Positions 1 to 9,625 of a stretch of DNA of 64,000 nucleotides are shown one piece after another. The DNA is from Pelagihabitans sp963710535 (GTDB lineage: Bacteria > Bacteroidota > Bacteroidia > Flavobacteriales > Flavobacteriaceae). The stretch covers positions 1,178,001 through 1,242,000 of the forward strand of contig CAVQAW010000003.1 of NCBI GenBank assembly GCA_963710535.1. The letters are read 5' to 3'. The notes below the pieces were generated by a model. The model was not told the origin of the DNA, made no database searches, and saw nothing but the letters and a program-made list of their open reading frames with translations. The position numbers were made by a program, and so were the translations under genes. Positions within the stretch are counted from its first letter, which is position 1, and every line of letters begins with the position of its first letter.

Positions 1-1210
1 GCTTATAGGGATCATTTAGGATGTTTCGGCTCATTTCGGTAAACGACATGCTGTCGTCGTATGACTTGGCGTTATATATCTTATCGGCAAGACGCTTATA
101 GAATTCGGCATCGTCGATCAGGCCTTGTTGGATCTGAAAGAGGTTCGCGAAATATTCCGTGGTGCCTTCGTACATCCATAAATGCCTTGACATTTTTGGA
201 TCGTTAAAATCAAAAAACTGTATTTCCTTCGAATGCACGTTCAAGGGGGTCACGATGTGGAAAAATTCGTGGGACACCACATCGACCATGGCTTGTTGCA
301 TTTCTTCCATGGGTAACCATTCCGGTAAAACCACCACCGTGGAGGTATGGTGCTCCAAAGCCCCGAAACCATTGGCATCTCCTTGCGTCGTAGACACATA
401 GAGCAAGATATTGTATACCTTTGTGCTGTTGATGTCACCCAGAAATGTCTTTTGCGCGAGCATCATTTTCTCCATCCTGTCCTTTAGATCTGCCGCCGCC
501 CAGGTACCCTCCGGGGCATATACGCTTAGGGTAACGGTAATGTCATTGATCTTAAAGGTTTCTTTATTGGGTTTGGCATAAAGGATGGGGTTATCTATCA
601 CTTGGAAATAACGCTGGGCCACAAAGCTTTCCCTAGTTGGGTCTGGTTTGGTTTTAGGTTTTTCGACCAATGAAGTCGTCGAAAACAAGTCGGCAGGCTT
701 GCGTATGTCGAGCTGATAAGGCACTTCGCTATAACCTTTAAAATAGCCCACAAAACCATGAAGGTTCAAGACAAAATTTTCGCCGGCCATAATGTTCGTT
801 CCGGAAGGGGAAAAGACAGGCTCTTCAATTGTATCCTCGGTATCGTAGGTGTCATTTACCCAATAGGTCACTTTATCCAATGCCTTGCCATTTGAAATGT
901 TCCAGGTATTGTCATCCGATTTGGTAAAGGAAAGTTCCTTGCCACTATAGTCAAGGGCCTGGAAATCTTCGATATACTTGCCGTAATTATCGGCTTTGTA
1001 GGTGCCGGGGACGGTTTTTGGTATATAGAAGGTGACATCATCGGCAGTGAAGGCACCCGGGTCGATGCTTACCATCACCTTATCATCAACCACGTTCACT
1101 AAATCTATTTGGGTTAAAATCGTCGTTTTGTCGGCCGTTGGCAAGGCTTTGGATGCGCCGCATCCATAGATTGCCAAAATTGACAGGGGAACAAGAAAGT
1201 ATTTCTTCAT
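1..1210 (-). CDS. M61 family glycyl aminopeptidase-like lipoprotein (3' end cut by window)
   Basis: The reading frame is open from an ATG at 1210 to the window edge, giving about 403 residues with the C-terminus missing. The N-terminus is a lipoprotein signal with Cys near residue 17 (IYGC), so the protein is probably anchored in an envelope membrane. An N-terminal beta-rich domain is followed by a gluzincin motif HEFFH near residue 313 and, downstream, WMYEGTTEYF, which is the W-x-x-E-G-x-T-x-Y signature that supplies the third zinc ligand in M61 peptidases. A C-terminal PDZ domain, usual in this family, would lie outside the window. Family members remove N-terminal residues, often Gly or Ala; the true substrate here is unknown. 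It is divergent from pyrH. Confidence 0.85.
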   Translation of the reverse strand, partial: MKKYFLVPLSILAIYGCGASKALPTADKTTILTQIDLVNVVDDKVMVSIDPGAFTADDVTFYIPKTVPGTYKADNYGKYIEDFQALDYSGKELSFTKSDDNTWNISNGKALDKVTYWVNDTYDTEDTIEEPVFSPSGTNIMAGENFVLNLHGFVGYFKGYSEVPYQLDIRKPADLFSTTSLVEKPKTKPDPTRESFVAQRYFQVIDNPILYAKPNKETFKINDITVTLSVYAPEGTWAAADLKDRMEKMMLAQKTFLGDINSTKVYNILLYVSTTQGDANGFGALEHHTSTVVVLPEWLPMEEMQQAMVDVVSHEFFHIVTPLNVHSKEIQFFDFNDPKMSRHLWMYEGTTEYFANLFQIQQGLIDDAEFYKRLADKIYNAKSYDDSMSFTEMSRNILNDPYK

Positions 1211-1335
1211 AACATGCATTATAAAAATTTGCGCTGCAAGATCAATAAAAATAAGGGACATATCAACATTACTTAGCAATAAATTAAGGTTTGGGAAACG
1301 AAAATACCATGTTCCCCCGCATCATTTTTTTTGAT

Positions 1336-1343
1336 TATTTTTG
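1336..1343 (+). promoter_or_regulatory. -7 element of the pyrH promoter
   Basis: TATTTTTG matches the Bacteroidota -7 consensus TAnnTTTG and lies about 20 nt upstream of the pyrH ATG. No convincing -33 TTG element is visible at the right distance. Confidence 0.5.
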
Positions 1344-1363
1344 TTCCGAACTAAAAATAACAG

Positions 1364-2071
1364 ATGCACTATAAACGAATACTTTTAAAACTCAGCGGGG
1401 AAGCCCTCATGGGCGACAAGCAATATGGAATCGATTCCAAAAGGCTGTCGGAATACGCAGATGAGATCAAAGAAGTGGTCGATAAGGGCATCGAAGTTGC
1501 CATCGTCATCGGGGGTGGCAACATTTTTAGGGGAGTTTCTGGCGCGGCGATGGGAATGGACCGTGTTCAGGGCGATTTCATGGGCATGTTGGCCACCGTG
1601 ATCAACGGACTCGCATTACAGAGCGCTCTGGAATATAAGGGCATGCAGACCCGATTGCAATCTGCCATAAAGATCAATGAAGTGGCCGAACCCTTTATCA
1701 GGAGACGCGCCATACGGCATTTGGAAAAAGGCAGGGTGGTTATTTTTGGCGGGGGTACCGGGAATCCCTATTTTACCACCGATTCCGCCGCAGTGTTGCG
1801 GGCCATTGAAATCGAAGCCGACGTGATCCTGAAAGGAACCCGAGTAGATGGCATCTATACGGCGGATCCGGAAAAAGATAAGGATGCCACCAAATTCGAC
1901 ACCATATCATTCCAGGATGTTTTGAAGAAAGGATTAAAGGTCATGGACACTACCGCTTTTACCTTGAGCCAGGAAAATTCATTGCCCATTGTGGTGTTCG
2001 ACATGAACAAAAGAGGCAATCTTCTCAAAATAGTGGATGGGGAGAACGTTGGAACCGTGGTGAACATGTAG
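1364..2071 (+). CDS. pyrH: UMP kinase
   Basis: The product phosphorylates UMP to UDP in cytoplasmic pyrimidine nucleotide synthesis. At 235 aa it has the usual length of the bacterial amino-acid-kinase-fold enzyme, unrelated to eukaryotic UMP/CMP kinase. Visible motifs are LKLSGEAL at 8-15, GGGNIFRG at about 51-58, DRVQGDFMGM and GGGTGNPYFTTDSAA at about 130-144, which together form the ATP and UMP sites. frr follows 41 nt downstream on the same strand, a pairing conserved across bacteria, so the two are probably co-transcribed from the TAnnTTTG promoter just upstream. Confidence 0.98.
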   Translation: MHYKRILLKLSGEALMGDKQYGIDSKRLSEYADEIKEVVDKGIEVAIVIGGGNIFRGVSGAAMGMDRVQGDFMGMLATVINGLALQSALEYKGMQTRLQSAIKINEVAEPFIRRRAIRHLEKGRVVIFGGGTGNPYFTTDSAAVLRAIEIEADVILKGTRVDGIYTADPEKDKDATKFDTISFQDVLKKGLKVMDTTAFTLSQENSLPIVVFDMNKRGNLLKIVDGENVGTVVNM

Positions 2072-2112
2072 GATTGGCTCGATAATTGCGCCGTTAAGAA
2101 AAAAATTAAAAT

Positions 2113-2670
2113 ATGAACGAAGAGATCGACTTTATCTTGGATACGGCTAAGGAAGGGATGGATGCCGCCATCGCCCATTTGGAAAAGGAATTTGTCAAAA
2201 TCAGGGCCGGTAAGGCAAGTCCGGCTATGCTTTCCTCCGTTCTGGTCGAGTATTACGGTTCACAGACCCCGATATCACAAGTGGCCAACGTCAATACGCC
2301 CGATGCCCGTACCATTACAGTACAGCCTTGGGAAAAAAGCATGCTTTCAGAAATCGAAAAGGCAATCATGAATGCCAATTTGGGCTTTAACCCGATGAAC
2401 AATGGCGACAATGTGATCATCAATGTGCCCCCTTTGACCGAAGAACGCCGACGCGATCTTGTAAAACAGGCCAAAGCGGAGGCCGAGCATGCCAAAGTGG
2501 GCGTGCGCAATGCCAGGCAAGAAGCCAATAAGGATATCCGCGGACTCGATGATGCTTCTGAAGATGTACAGAAGAATGCCGAGGCCGACGTACAGGAATT
2601 GACCGACAGGTACATTAAAAAAATCGATAGCTTCCTGGGGGTAAAGGAGGCAGAGATCATGAAGGTATGA
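2113..2670 (+). CDS. frr: Ribosome recycling factor
   Basis: The product splits post-termination ribosomes together with EF-G. The length of 185 aa equals that of the E. coli protein. The C-terminal half shows the family pattern PPLTEERRRDLVKQAKAEAEHAKVGVRN split over helix 2, and the end DRYIKKIDSFLGVKEAEIMKV is typical of helix 3. It follows pyrH closely and is itself followed by a hairpin with a T-run, so pyrH-frr looks like a complete two-gene transcription unit. Confidence 0.98.
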   Translation: MNEEIDFILDTAKEGMDAAIAHLEKEFVKIRAGKASPAMLSSVLVEYYGSQTPISQVANVNTPDARTITVQPWEKSMLSEIEKAIMNANLGFNPMNNGDNVIINVPPLTEERRRDLVKQAKAEAEHAKVGVRNARQEANKDIRGLDDASEDVQKNAEADVQELTDRYIKKIDSFLGVKEAEIMKV

Positions 2671-2696
2671 GTGCATTACGCAATCAATTGAACACG

Positions 2697-2730
2697 AAAG
2701 GGCGGCAAAATTGGGCTGCCTTTTTTTTTT
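2697..2730 (+). terminator. Rho-independent terminator after frr
   Basis: GGCGGC (2701-2706) pairs with GCTGCC (2715-2720), including one G-U pair, around an 8-nt loop. It is flanked by an A-tract and followed by ten T residues, 30 nt after the frr stop codon. Confidence 0.8.
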
Positions 2731-2820
2731 GATCGAACTTTAATCGCCGCACTTTTAATTTTTAGTGGAACCTCCTTTGTATTTAACCTCAAGATCTTAG
2801 GAACAGAGGCCAGCATTTTT

Positions 2821-2828
2821 TACCTTTG
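2821..2828 (+). promoter_or_regulatory. -7 element upstream of the MMPL/RND gene
   Basis: TACCTTTG matches TAnnTTTG and lies 20 nt before the ATG at 2848, downstream of the frr terminator. This supports independent transcription of the exporter gene and the ATG chosen. Confidence 0.55.
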
Positions 2829-2847
2829 CCGCTCGTAAAACGCAAGC

Positions 2848-5250
2848 ATGGCAGCAAAATTGATGAAGGGTTTTTGGGCAAAGGTAGCCCGCATCATCCT
2901 CCGAAACCGTATCATTATTTTGATCGTCATCGCTGCCATAACGGTCTTACTCGCCCTTCAATGGGACAAAATGCGGTTCAGCAATACCCAGGCGGTGCTG
3001 TTGCCCGATGACCATCCCGTCATTTTGCAGTACCAGGCTTTCCTAGATCAGTTTGGGGAAGAGGGCAATACCATCGTTTTCGCCATCAAGGATACCGCCT
3101 TGAATTCACCAGCCAATTTCAATCGATGGAACCGTTTCAGCAAACAGTTGGGGGCCTTTCCGGAAGTCGATTTCGTGCTCTCGGTAGACAACCTTCAGGA
3201 ACTGAAAAAAGATGCCGACCAACAGGAGTTTGTTTTAGTGCCTTTAATCGATAAACCATTGGACAAGAGAAGTGAGGTCAAAGCCCTTACCGAACATATG
3301 TTCAATGACCTTCCCTTTTACGACGATTTGATCTTCAATAAGGAGACAGGGACAATCAGGACCATCATCAATCTCGATAAGGAAATCGTAAACACCTCGG
3401 TTCGAAAGGATTTTATACTGCAGGACCTGACCAATCTGGTCAATGATTTCGAGGAAGACACGGGCATGGACGTGCATGTTTCCGGAATGCCCTACATACG
3501 GACCATGAATTCCCAGAACATCATAGATGAAATCGGCAAGTTCATCTTGGCCGCCCTGCTGGTGACCTCCCTGATTTTCTTTTTCTTTTTCAGGAGTTTC
3601 AGGGCCACCTTGATATCGATGTTGGTGGTGATCATCGGGGTGATGTGGGCCTTTGGCATTCTCGGATTGCTGCAATACGAAATCACCGTACTCACTGCCC
3701 TGATTCCGCCCTTGATCATCGTGATAGGCATCCCCAATTGTATCTTCCTGATCAATAAATACCAGCAAGAAGTAAAAAAACATGGGAACCAGGCCCTTTC
3801 GCTGCAGCGGGTGATTTCCAAGATCGGAAATGCCACCTTAATGACCAATATGACCACGGCATCGGGCTTTGCCACCTTTATCATTACCGATAGCCAGCTC
3901 TTGAAGGAGTTTGGGATCGTGGCCTCGATCAACATCATCGGTATTTTTATACTATCCCTCTTGATCATCCCGATCGTGTACAGTTTTATGTCATTGCCCA
4001 ACACCAAGCACCTTAAACACCTCAATAAACGGTGGATCGATGCCTTTGTAAATTGGACGGTGCATATTGTAAGGGACCGTCGTATTTCCGTTTACGTCAC
4101 CTCTATTTTGTTGCTGGTGGTGAGCATCATCGGAATATATCAGATCAGGATTTCGGGCAGTCCCATCGAGGACATGCCCAAAAATGCAGAGTTCTTTAAG
4201 GATATCCGGTTTTTTGAAGCCGAATTCGACGGCATCATGCCCGTGGAAATCGTCGTGGATACCAAACGGCCCAAGGGGGTGTTGCGACCGACCACTTTGA
4301 AGAAAATCGATGAATTGGGCAAGGTGATCGAAGGCATTCCGGAACTCTCAAAACCGGTATCGATCGTGAATTTGGTAAAATATTCGAAACAGGCCTTTTA
4401 CAACGGTATCCCGAAATACTACCAGTTACCGACCACACAGGAGAACAACTTCATCATGGACGTTGCCAGAAAATCATCCGGAAATGGCAACTTGCTCAAG
4501 AACTTTGTAGACAGTACGGGGCAAACGGCAAGGATTACCACTTTTATGCGCGATGTGAACACCGAACGCATGGAAGCCATTGAAAAGCGTTTGGAAGAAA
4601 ATATCAATACCATTTTTCCGGCAGAACGTTATACGGTTTATTTAACCGGAAGCGCCTTGTTGTTTCTTAAGGGTACCAAGTACCTGGTCACCAATCTTGT
4701 GATGTCACTGGCCTTGGCCATCGCTTTGATCGCGGTGTTTATGGCCTATTTGTTCCGTTCTTTTAAAATGATCATTATATCATTGATTCCCAATTTATTA
4801 CCATTGGTCATTACCGCTGGGGTCATGGGTTTCGTGGGCGTACCCATCAAGCCTTCCACGATTTTGGTTTTCAGTATTGCCTTCGGCATCTCGGTAGACG
4901 ATACCATTCATTTCCTGGCCAAATACCGGCAAGAGCTGGTGGCCAACCAATGGCGCATCAATAAATCGGTATATGCGGCACTCAGGGAGACCGGCGTGAG
5001 CATGTTCTATACCTCCATTGTACTTTTCTTTGGATTTTCGGTATTCGTAATTTCGAGTTTCGGAGGTACAGTGGCCTTGGGTGCATTGGTATCGGCGACA
5101 TTGATGTTCGCCATGCTGGCCAATCTCATCCTATTGCCTTCCCTGTTGTTGTCTCTGGAGAGAAATATCGCCAATAAGGAAGTGCTCAAAAAGCCGCAGA
5201 TCGATATACTTCCAAAAGAGGAAGTGAACCTTAAGGACGAAAAAGAATAA
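2848..5250 (+). CDS. MMPL/RND superfamily exporter
   Basis: This 800-aa inner-membrane protein has the two-fold RND layout: a TM helix near residues 22-42, a large periplasmic domain, five or six clustered helices (about 230-390), a second lone helix near 425, a second periplasmic domain and a final helix cluster (about 615-780). The segment SVDDTIHFLAKY in the last cluster is the hallmark of the MMPL/sterol-sensing branch, where the aspartates carry protons. Such proteins export lipids or hydrophobic compounds, but the substrate is not readable here. It has its own promoter and terminator boundary and is followed by asnS. Confidence 0.85.
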   Translation: MAAKLMKGFWAKVARIILRNRIIILIVIAAITVLLALQWDKMRFSNTQAVLLPDDHPVILQYQAFLDQFGEEGNTIVFAIKDTALNSPANFNRWNRFSKQLGAFPEVDFVLSVDNLQELKKDADQQEFVLVPLIDKPLDKRSEVKALTEHMFNDLPFYDDLIFNKETGTIRTIINLDKEIVNTSVRKDFILQDLTNLVNDFEEDTGMDVHVSGMPYIRTMNSQNIIDEIGKFILAALLVTSLIFFFFFRSFRATLISMLVVIIGVMWAFGILGLLQYEITVLTALIPPLIIVIGIPNCIFLINKYQQEVKKHGNQALSLQRVISKIGNATLMTNMTTASGFATFIITDSQLLKEFGIVASINIIGIFILSLLIIPIVYSFMSLPNTKHLKHLNKRWIDAFVNWTVHIVRDRRISVYVTSILLLVVSIIGIYQIRISGSPIEDMPKNAEFFKDIRFFEAEFDGIMPVEIVVDTKRPKGVLRPTTLKKIDELGKVIEGIPELSKPVSIVNLVKYSKQAFYNGIPKYYQLPTTQENNFIMDVARKSSGNGNLLKNFVDSTGQTARITTFMRDVNTERMEAIEKRLEENINTIFPAERYTVYLTGSALLFLKGTKYLVTNLVMSLALAIALIAVFMAYLFRSFKMIIISLIPNLLPLVITAGVMGFVGVPIKPSTILVFSIAFGISVDDTIHFLAKYRQELVANQWRINKSVYAALRETGVSMFYTSIVLFFGFSVFVISSFGGTVALGALVSATLMFAMLANLILLPSLLLSLERNIANKEVLKKPQIDILPKEEVNLKDEKE

Positions 5251-5274
5251 TACCGTTCTTTTTTATCAAAAAGT

Positions 5275-5282
5275 TATCTTTG
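5275..5282 (+). promoter_or_regulatory. -7 element of the asnS promoter
   Basis: TATCTTTG is an exact TAnnTTTG match lying 21 nt before the asnS ATG at 5303, inside the 52-nt gap after the exporter gene. Confidence 0.55.
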
Positions 5283-5302
5283 CCCTTTTAAATTTCAAGC
5301 TA

Positions 5303-6742
5303 TTGAACATGCAAGCACTCCCTATCAAACAATTGCTTTCCACTGCGCCAACTTCCCAGGAAGTGACCATCAACGGATGGGTCAAAACCTTTCGAAGCAA
5401 CCGATTTATCGCACTCAACGATGGGTCTACCATCAACAACATACAATGTGTTGTCGATTTTGAACAATTCGATGAAACCCTTCTCAAGCAGATCAATACC
5501 GGGGCTGCCCTTAAAATCAAGGGGCTACTGGTCGAGAGCCAAGGCAGGGGCCAGTCGGTGGAGTTGCAGGTACAGGATATCACCGTACATGGCGGGGCGA
5601 ACCCTGAGACCTATCCCATTCAGCCCAAAAAGCACTCCATGGAATTTCTCAGGGAACAGGCCCACTTAAGGATACGCACCAACACCTTCTCGGCGGTGAT
5701 GCGTGTGCGGTCGGCCCTGGCATTTGCAATCCATCAATATTTCAACCAAAATGGGTTCTATTATTTCCATGCGCCGATCATTACCGGTTCGGATGCGGAG
5801 GGCGCCGGGGAAATGTTCCGGGTGACCACTTTGGATCCCGTGAAACCTCCTTTGAACGATCAGGGACAAGTCAATTTCAAGGAAGACTTTTTTGGAAAAG
5901 AAACCAATTTAACCGTTTCCGGCCAACTCGAAGCGGAAGCCTATGCGATGGCCCTGGGCAAAGTATACACCTTCGGACCCACTTTTAGGGCCGAAAATTC
6001 AAATACCTCAAGGCACTTGGCCGAGTTCTGGATGATCGAGCCCGAAATGGCCTTTTATGACCTTCCCGCAAACATGGACCTGGCAGAGGATTTTATCAAA
6101 AGTGTGATTGTCTATATCTTGGAACATTGCAAGGAAGACCTCGAATTTCTACAACAACGGCTGTTGGATGAGGAGAAATCAAAACCCATGGCCGAAAGAA
6201 GCGAGATGGCGCTGATCGACAAATTGCGCTTTGTGGTCGACAATCAATTTAAAAGGGTAACCTATACCGAGGCGATCGACATCCTGCGTGATTCCGCGCC
6301 CAACAAAAAGAAAAAATTTCAATATCAAATCGACGAATGGGGCGCCGACCTTCAAAGCGAACATGAACGGTTCCTAGTCGAAAAACACTTTAAATGTCCC
6401 GTCATACTCTTCGACTATCCCGCGAAAATAAAAGCCTTCTATATGCGTTTAAACGAGGATGGCAAGACGGTACGTGCCATGGATATATTGTTCCCTGGAA
6501 TCGGTGAGATTGTGGGGGGATCGCAAAGGGAGGAACGCCTGGAGGTCCTGAAGGAGAAAATTGCTGCGTTGGACATAGACGAAAAAGAACTCTGGTGGTA
6601 TCTCGACCTGAGAAAGTTCGGCACAGCGGTACACAGCGGTTTTGGCTTGGGCTTTGAACGTTTGGTGCTTTTTGCGACCGGCATGGGAAATATCAGGGAT
6701 GTGATCCCGTTTCCAAGAACGCCCCAAAATGCTGAGTTTTAG
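5303..6742 (+). CDS. asnS: Asparagine--tRNA ligase
   Basis: This cytoplasmic class IIb synthetase charges tRNA-Asn. The N-terminal OB-fold (about 18-105, containing VTINGWVKTFRSNRFIALNDG) binds the anticodon. The catalytic domain begins near 125 with class II motif 1. Motif 2 lies around FGPTFRAENSNTSRHLAEFWMIEPE, and motif 3 is GFGLGFERLVLFATGMGNIRD near the C-terminus. The length of 479 aa is normal. GGSQREER, which contacts the adenylate in AsnRS, distinguishes it from AspRS. It precedes rpoN on the same strand with a 41-nt gap. Confidence 0.97.
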   Translation: MNMQALPIKQLLSTAPTSQEVTINGWVKTFRSNRFIALNDGSTINNIQCVVDFEQFDETLLKQINTGAALKIKGLLVESQGRGQSVELQVQDITVHGGANPETYPIQPKKHSMEFLREQAHLRIRTNTFSAVMRVRSALAFAIHQYFNQNGFYYFHAPIITGSDAEGAGEMFRVTTLDPVKPPLNDQGQVNFKEDFFGKETNLTVSGQLEAEAYAMALGKVYTFGPTFRAENSNTSRHLAEFWMIEPEMAFYDLPANMDLAEDFIKSVIVYILEHCKEDLEFLQQRLLDEEKSKPMAERSEMALIDKLRFVVDNQFKRVTYTEAIDILRDSAPNKKKKFQYQIDEWGADLQSEHERFLVEKHFKCPVILFDYPAKIKAFYMRLNEDGKTVRAMDILFPGIGEIVGGSQREERLEVLKEKIAALDIDEKELWWYLDLRKFGTAVHSGFGLGFERLVLFATGMGNIRDVIPFPRTPQNAEF

Positions 6743-6783
6743 TACGAATTGCATAACTTTATGAAGTAGGAACAACAACCCCA

Positions 6784-8244
6784 ATGCTAAAACAACATTT
6801 ACAGTTTAAGTTATCGCAAAAGCTTTCCCCTCAACAAATTCAGTTGATGAAGTTGATCCAACTGCCCACACAGGCTTTTGAACAGCGGCTAAAACAAGAA
6901 TTGGAGGAGAATCCGGCATTGGAATCCGGCAAGGAAGACAATGTTGATTCCCCCGAAGAAGATTTTGGGGAAACCTTTGACGATGGTTCCGATAACGAGA
7001 GCATCAATGCCGAGGACATAAACGTAGACGATTATCTCAGTGACGACGAGATTCCCGATTACCGCACCAAGGCCAATAATTATAGTGCCGATGACGAAGA
7101 AAGAAACGTTCCCTATGCCGCGGGCATCTCATTCAATCAATTCTTGATCAACCAATTAAATACGGTTTATTTGAGCGATGCTGAATGGAGCATTGCAGAA
7201 TTTCTTGTGGGCAGTATCGACGAAAGCGGTTATATCAGGAGGCCCATTGCCGATATATTGGACGATTTGGCCTTTACCCAAAATATATATACCGATGAAG
7301 GGACCATTAAAAAGGTGCTTAAAATGGTTCAGGAACTTGACCCCCCCGGTGTTGGGGCCCGTTCCTTGGAGGAATGTCTGATCATACAGCTAAAAAGAAA
7401 GGAACCGACACCGAGCGTGGCGCTTGCTATTGCCATCCTGGAAAAATCATTCGATCAATTCACCAAAAAGCACTATAAAAAACTGATCCAAAAACATGAT
7501 GTCACCGAGGCGGAACTCAAAGACGCCATTTCCGAAATTGAAAAACTGAATCCCAAGCCCGGAGGTTCCTATGCCGGAAACAATAGGGTCATTGAACATG
7601 TCGTGCCCGACTTCTCAATCAAGATCGTTGAGGGGGAACTCGAATTGACACTCAATGGGCGGAATGCCCCTGAACTTCACGTTTCCAGGGAGTATAACAA
7701 CATGCTCAAAGGTTACAAAGATTCGAAAGACAAATCGCAGTCCCAAAAAGACGCCGTGATGTTCATCAAACAAAAATTGGATGCCGCCAAATGGTTCATA
7801 GATGCCATTCGGCAAAGGCAGCAAACCTTGTACATCACCATGAACGCGATCATGAACTATCAGAAAGAATATTTCCTAACCGGCGACGAACGCAATTTAC
7901 GGCCCATGATCCTCAAGGATATCGCGGATGAAATAGGTATGGACGTATCCACGGTATCGCGGGTCGCCAACAGTAAATATGTAGACACGCCTTATGGCAC
8001 CAAATTGATCAAGGAATACTTTTCCGAATCGATGAAAAATGATCAAGGGGAAGATGTTTCGACGAAGGAAATCAAGAAAATTTTGGAAACAGTGATCGGC
8101 GCGGAATCGAAGAAGAAGCCGCTTACCGATGACCGCTTGGCGAAGATGCTCAAAGAACAGGGATACCCAATTGCCCGTCGAACCGTAGCCAAGTACAGGG
8201 AGCAATTGGGAATACCGGTCGCACGATTAAGAAAACAGATTTGA
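6784..8244 (+). CDS. rpoN: RNA polymerase sigma-54 factor
   Basis: At 486 aa the protein has all three sigma-54 regions. Region I is Q/L-rich (LQFKLSQKLSPQQIQLMKLI, 5-24) and is where bacterial enhancer-binding proteins act. Region II is strongly acidic, at about 50-100. A core-binding region follows. The promoter-recognition part has a helix-turn-helix (IADEIGMDVSTVSRVANSKY) and the RpoN box ARRTVAKYREQLGIP from about residue 464. Sigma-54 promoters need an AAA+ activator; none is encoded in the window. The stop codon overlaps the start of the next gene, indicating translational coupling. Confidence 0.97.
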   Translation: MLKQHLQFKLSQKLSPQQIQLMKLIQLPTQAFEQRLKQELEENPALESGKEDNVDSPEEDFGETFDDGSDNESINAEDINVDDYLSDDEIPDYRTKANNYSADDEERNVPYAAGISFNQFLINQLNTVYLSDAEWSIAEFLVGSIDESGYIRRPIADILDDLAFTQNIYTDEGTIKKVLKMVQELDPPGVGARSLEECLIIQLKRKEPTPSVALAIAILEKSFDQFTKKHYKKLIQKHDVTEAELKDAISEIEKLNPKPGGSYAGNNRVIEHVVPDFSIKIVEGELELTLNGRNAPELHVSREYNNMLKGYKDSKDKSQSQKDAVMFIKQKLDAAKWFIDAIRQRQQTLYITMNAIMNYQKEYFLTGDERNLRPMILKDIADEIGMDVSTVSRVANSKYVDTPYGTKLIKEYFSESMKNDQGEDVSTKEIKKILETVIGAESKKKPLTDDRLAKMLKEQGYPIARRTVAKYREQLGIPVARLRKQI

Positions 8245-8849
8245 TGAAAATGTTCCTAAGGATCATTTCCTACCTCTTCCATCCACTTTTTATTCCGTTT
8301 GCAGGTACCTTGGCCTATTTTATCGTGACGCCCAAATACAGTCCGTTGGAACTTCAGAGCGGCAACATTTTACCCATTTTCATCCTTACGATCATCATTC
8401 CCATTATTGCCTATCTCATTCTCAGCAATCTGGGGTTGGTCAGTTCGATGTTCATCCCGAATATAAAAGAACGCCGATACCCGCTTTACATCAACATACT
8501 CTTGCTTTTGACCGTGCTTTACAAGGTAATCCCCAACAATTTTACGATCGAGCTTTACTACTATTTCGCAGGTTTGGTCGGGGCCTCATTTGCTTCCCTG
8601 CTGCTGCTGTATTTTAATTTTAAAAGCAGCCTGCATATGGCCGGTATGGGAAGTTTGTTCATGTTCTTGGTGAGTTTGAGCATCCACTTCGAAAAAAATA
8701 TCACCCTGGCCCTGAGCCTTTTTATCCTTGCATCGGGCTTGGTAGCCACCTCTCGACTTTACCTAAGGGCACACAATGGCCCGGAAATGCTTATCGGCCT
8801 TTTTATAGGACTGCTATCCCAATTATTGACGGTTCGATATTGGCTCTAA
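8244..8849 (+). CDS. Conserved membrane protein with PAP2-like C-terminal motif
   Basis: The ATG at 8244 overlaps the rpoN TGA by one base; a TTG two codons upstream is a less likely start. The protein has about 201 aa and six hydrophobic segments. Near the C-terminus, SRLYLRAHNGPEMLIGLFIG resembles the last phosphatase motif of PAP2 family proteins (SR-x5-H-x3-D), with E in place of D. The other PAP2 motifs (KX6RP, PSGH) are not obvious, so enzymatic activity is doubtful. Its position behind rpoN suggests co-expression, not function. Confidence 0.7.
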   Translation: MKMFLRIISYLFHPLFIPFAGTLAYFIVTPKYSPLELQSGNILPIFILTIIIPIIAYLILSNLGLVSSMFIPNIKERRYPLYINILLLLTVLYKVIPNNFTIELYYYFAGLVGASFASLLLLYFNFKSSLHMAGMGSLFMFLVSLSIHFEKNITLALSLFILASGLVATSRLYLRAHNGPEMLIGLFIGLLSQLLTVRYWL

Positions 8850-8861
8850 ATAGGGCTTGCC

Positions 8862-9548
8862 CTAAAGGATATAAAAGATGAGTCCCAGCCGTAAGGGTTT
8901 GGTCGCAATATCGCCGGAATCGAGCACCGCGGTATCCTTGAACAAATTGTTCAACGCATAGTAGGCCTGGAGATTGAAGGTATTGTAGCCAAAGTTCACG
9001 CTGATGCCATATTGAAACTTATTGACATCACTGTTTGCAAACCCGATCTTTTCGGTGTTGGTACTAAATTTTGAACGTGCTGCGAGCAGGTAGGCAAATT
9101 TCATTCCTGCGTAAATGCGCCAGAACTTATACTCGGTAGGGGTGGAGTTGCGCCATCGATACTCTACCGGAAATTCGATCATATGGGTCTCAACCTTGTT
9201 CCTGATAAAATCGGTATCCGAGTCGATTACGCTATAGCTAATGGTGTTGTCTAGCTTGCTCGCCAACAGATTGGAGTAGTAAGAATAAACTCCATATCCC
9301 AATCCCAGCCCTATGGCCGATGTTCTTTTGGAATTTATAGGAATATCTTTGATCAGCCCCATTTGCAGTCCGTAGGAGAGGCTTCTCTGGGTAACGCCGT
9401 TCGGTTGTTGCAACAGGAAGTTGTAGGTGATTCCCATATAAAACTGGTCCTCGAGGTAACGGTCATCGGCTTGAATCGAGTCGTGCTGGCCTTGTGCGAG
9501 ACATCCAGCTGCGAGGAATATGGCCAGCACAGAAAAGATTGACTTCAT
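8862..9548 (-). CDS. Outer membrane beta-barrel protein, PorT-like family
   Basis: A signal peptide ending near LAAGCLAQ (residues 1-20) is followed by about 205 residues of alternating beta structure, ending in the aromatic strand GLIFYIL typical of outer membrane barrels. Glycine-rich turns such as GLGLGYGVYSYYSNLLASK also fit. The gene lies downstream of the exbB/exbD cluster on the same strand, separated by a strong terminator hairpin. PorT is a type IX secretion component in this phylum, but many barrel proteins share this domain, so the role is not assigned. It is convergent with the gene ending at 8849. Confidence 0.7.
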   Translation of the reverse strand: MKSIFSVLAIFLAAGCLAQGQHDSIQADDRYLEDQFYMGITYNFLLQQPNGVTQRSLSYGLQMGLIKDIPINSKRTSAIGLGLGYGVYSYYSNLLASKLDNTISYSVIDSDTDFIRNKVETHMIEFPVEYRWRNSTPTEYKFWRIYAGMKFAYLLAARSKFSTNTEKIGFANSDVNKFQYGISVNFGYNTFNLQAYYALNNLFKDTAVLDSGDIATKPLRLGLIFYIL

Positions 9549-9563
9549 AGGCTAAAGTTAAAC

Positions 9564-9599
9564 AAATAAAAAACGCTCCAAATTAAAATCCGGAGCGTT
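9564..9599 (-). terminator. Terminator after the exbD genes
   Basis: Read on the minus strand, AACGCTCC (9599-9592) pairs perfectly with GGAGCGTT (9579-9572) around a 12-nt A/T-rich loop and is followed by a T-rich run. It sits 27 nt beyond the second exbD and 16 nt before the PorT-like start, so it should end or attenuate the exb transcript before the barrel gene. Confidence 0.8.
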
Positions 9600-9625
9600 A
9601 TTAACTAAGTTTGAAATTGTCTTGC